Source of the DNA: Janthinobacterium sp. 1_2014MBL_MicDiv
GTDB lineage: Bacteria; Pseudomonadota; Gammaproteobacteria; Burkholderiales; Burkholderiaceae_D
Direction: 5' to 3'
Assembly: GCF_001865675.1 (NCBI RefSeq)
Contig: NZ_CP011319.1
Location: 5,518,001-5,582,000, forward strand
DNA: 64,000 bases
Shown: one piece after another, positions 63,208 through 64,000 of the stretch
Layout: every line of letters begins with the position of its first letter
How positions within the stretch are numbered: position 1 is the first letter of the stretch
Position numbers and translations under genes: made by a program
The notes under the pieces: generated by a model
The model's database searches: none
What the model saw: only the letters and a program-made list of their open reading frames with translations
What the model was told of the DNA's origin: nothing

Positions 63208-64000
63208 CTATTGCATTAACAAGTAATTGGCACGCAGCGCAGGCGCCTCGCCCGTATTCTCGCTGCCATCCTCGACATTGCCGAAGTAGACGTTCAGATC
63301 CTGCTGCGGGCGGAAGTTGCGCAGCTTGACTTGCAAGGTGGTGGGATTGATCTTGGTGAAGGTGCCGGGGAAGCACAGGCTGATCAGCTCATCCGGCTTG
63401 CCCTTGACCAGGTTCAAGGTAAAGTCTTCGATGCCGTTCTTCCAGGTGTTGCCGGTCTTCAAGATGTACGAGACCCACTTGGCATTGACGAAACCGCTCT
63501 CGCCCTGCTTTTTCGCCAGCCGGTTCCAGCTCGCGTAAAAGGCCTTGTCGCCGCAATATTTTTGTTCAAATTCCTTGCCTTCCCCCAAGTAGGAGGCACC
63601 AGGGCCGGCCGCCACGAAGGGGGCATACTGATGGCGCACGCGCACCGTTTTGCCAGCAGGAAATTTCTGCCGCCATTGGTAGACCACCGTCACGGACCAG
63701 GCCGGCACCCATGCTTCGTCTTCGGACAGCTTGGCCAGCAAGCCGTCGGCGATCATGGCCTTTTTCTGCGCGGCATTCAAGGGCGCCACCTCTTTTTCGA
63801 ACGGGCTGAACGACGGGAAATAAGCGACTTGTGCATCCGACAGGCCCAGCTGCGCCAGGCGCGCCGTCACGTCAAGGCCGTCGAGCTTGGCGACCAGCAC
63901 GGTCTGGTAATCCTTGCGCCTGCCGTCGACCTCGATCGAGAACTGCCGCGGCTGGCCATAGTACGTGGGCGACTGGTGGTAGCCGGCCTGGTAGGCGGGC
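63208..64000 (-). CDS. DUF4424-like secreted protein (5' end outside window)
   Basis: The frame is open from the right edge down to the stop at 63208, so the N-terminus, including any signal peptide, lies outside. The visible part of about 263 residues has 'FSIEVDGRRKDYQTVLVAKLDG', in parts, 'YFPSFSPFEKEVAPLNAAQK', 'AWSVTVVYQWRQKFPAGKT', 'VSYILKTGNTWKNGIEDFTL' and 'VKLRNFRPQQDLNVYFG', which matches the style of DUF4424 proteins. Function is unknown. A paired secreted protein gene follows 12 bases downstream. Confidence 0.7.
   Translation of the reverse strand, partial: PAYQAGYHQSPTYYGQPRQFSIEVDGRRKDYQTVLVAKLDGLDVTARLAQLGLSDAQVAYFPSFSPFEKEVAPLNAAQKKAMIADGLLAKLSEDEAWVPAWSVTVVYQWRQKFPAGKTVRVRHQYAPFVAAGPGASYLGEGKEFEQKYCGDKAFYASWNRLAKKQGESGFVNAKWVSYILKTGNTWKNGIEDFTLNLVKGKPDELISLCFPGTFTKINPTTLQVKLRNFRPQQDLNVYFGNVEDGSENTGEAPALRANYLLMQ

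Overview
The window looks like chromosomal DNA of a GC-rich betaproteobacterium of the Oxalobacteraceae, closest in style to Janthinobacterium, Massilia or Duganella. This rests on protein style (Aer-type chemotaxis receptor, PEP-CTERM protein, MshQ-like protein, TonB receptors, HD-GYP and GGDEF signalling proteins), on codon use, and on REP-like intergenic palindromes. It is inferred by eye; no database was searched. Genes are dense, both strands are used, and no rRNA, tRNA, prophage, insertion sequence or CRISPR array was seen. Most long open frames that oppose these genes are GC-driven shadows.

Layout. 1-8.1 kb: a TonB receptor cut by the window edge, an Lrp-type regulator divergent from an orphan acetolactate-synthase-type enzyme, an AraC regulator divergent from a cytochrome P450, then a GNAT acetyltransferase and a MazG-like pyrophosphohydrolase. 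8.1-9.4 kb: a 156-bp element with terminal inverted repeats, then a two-gene envelope unit. 9.4-17 kb: Aer-like chemoreceptor, DEAD-box helicase with two DbpA-like RNA-binding domains, M28 peptidase, SRPBCC protein and dienelactone hydrolase. 17-27 kb: a large MshQ-like surface protein, GlxA-type regulator, glutathione-dependent formaldehyde dehydrogenase, lipoprotein sugar dehydrogenase, thioesterase, orphan solute-binding protein and two tandem DUF3016 paralogues. 27.5-31.2 kb: an HD-GYP response regulator convergent with a double-GAF histidine kinase. Between them lies a 194-bp tandem duplication of the regulator gene's 3' end plus a REP palindrome. 31.4-33 kb: a MORN-repeat/C13-peptidase fusion. 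33-39.2 kb: a czcICBA heavy-metal efflux operon. 39.2-44.7 kb: small hypothetical genes, a PEP-CTERM protein and a CHASE-GGDEF cyclase.

44.9-49.7 kb is an iron-uptake module: two Fur-box-like sites, a PchR-like regulator, a TonB-dependent siderophore receptor, a cupin and an RhtX/FptX-like permease, with no siderophore synthesis genes. It would let the cell import a siderophore, possibly one made by others. 49.7-64 kb: a TTG-start AraC regulator, sterol-desaturase-like protein, queC, the tamA-tamB pair for outer-membrane protein assembly, small conserved proteins, an S9 peptidase, membrane and secreted proteins of unknown role, and a DUF4424-like gene cut by the right edge.

The least conventional features are the MORN-C13 fusion, the 194-bp gene-tail duplication, the MshQ-like protein with a bactofilin-like N-terminus far from any MSHA operon, and two small proline-rich proteins with strong ribosome binding sites.
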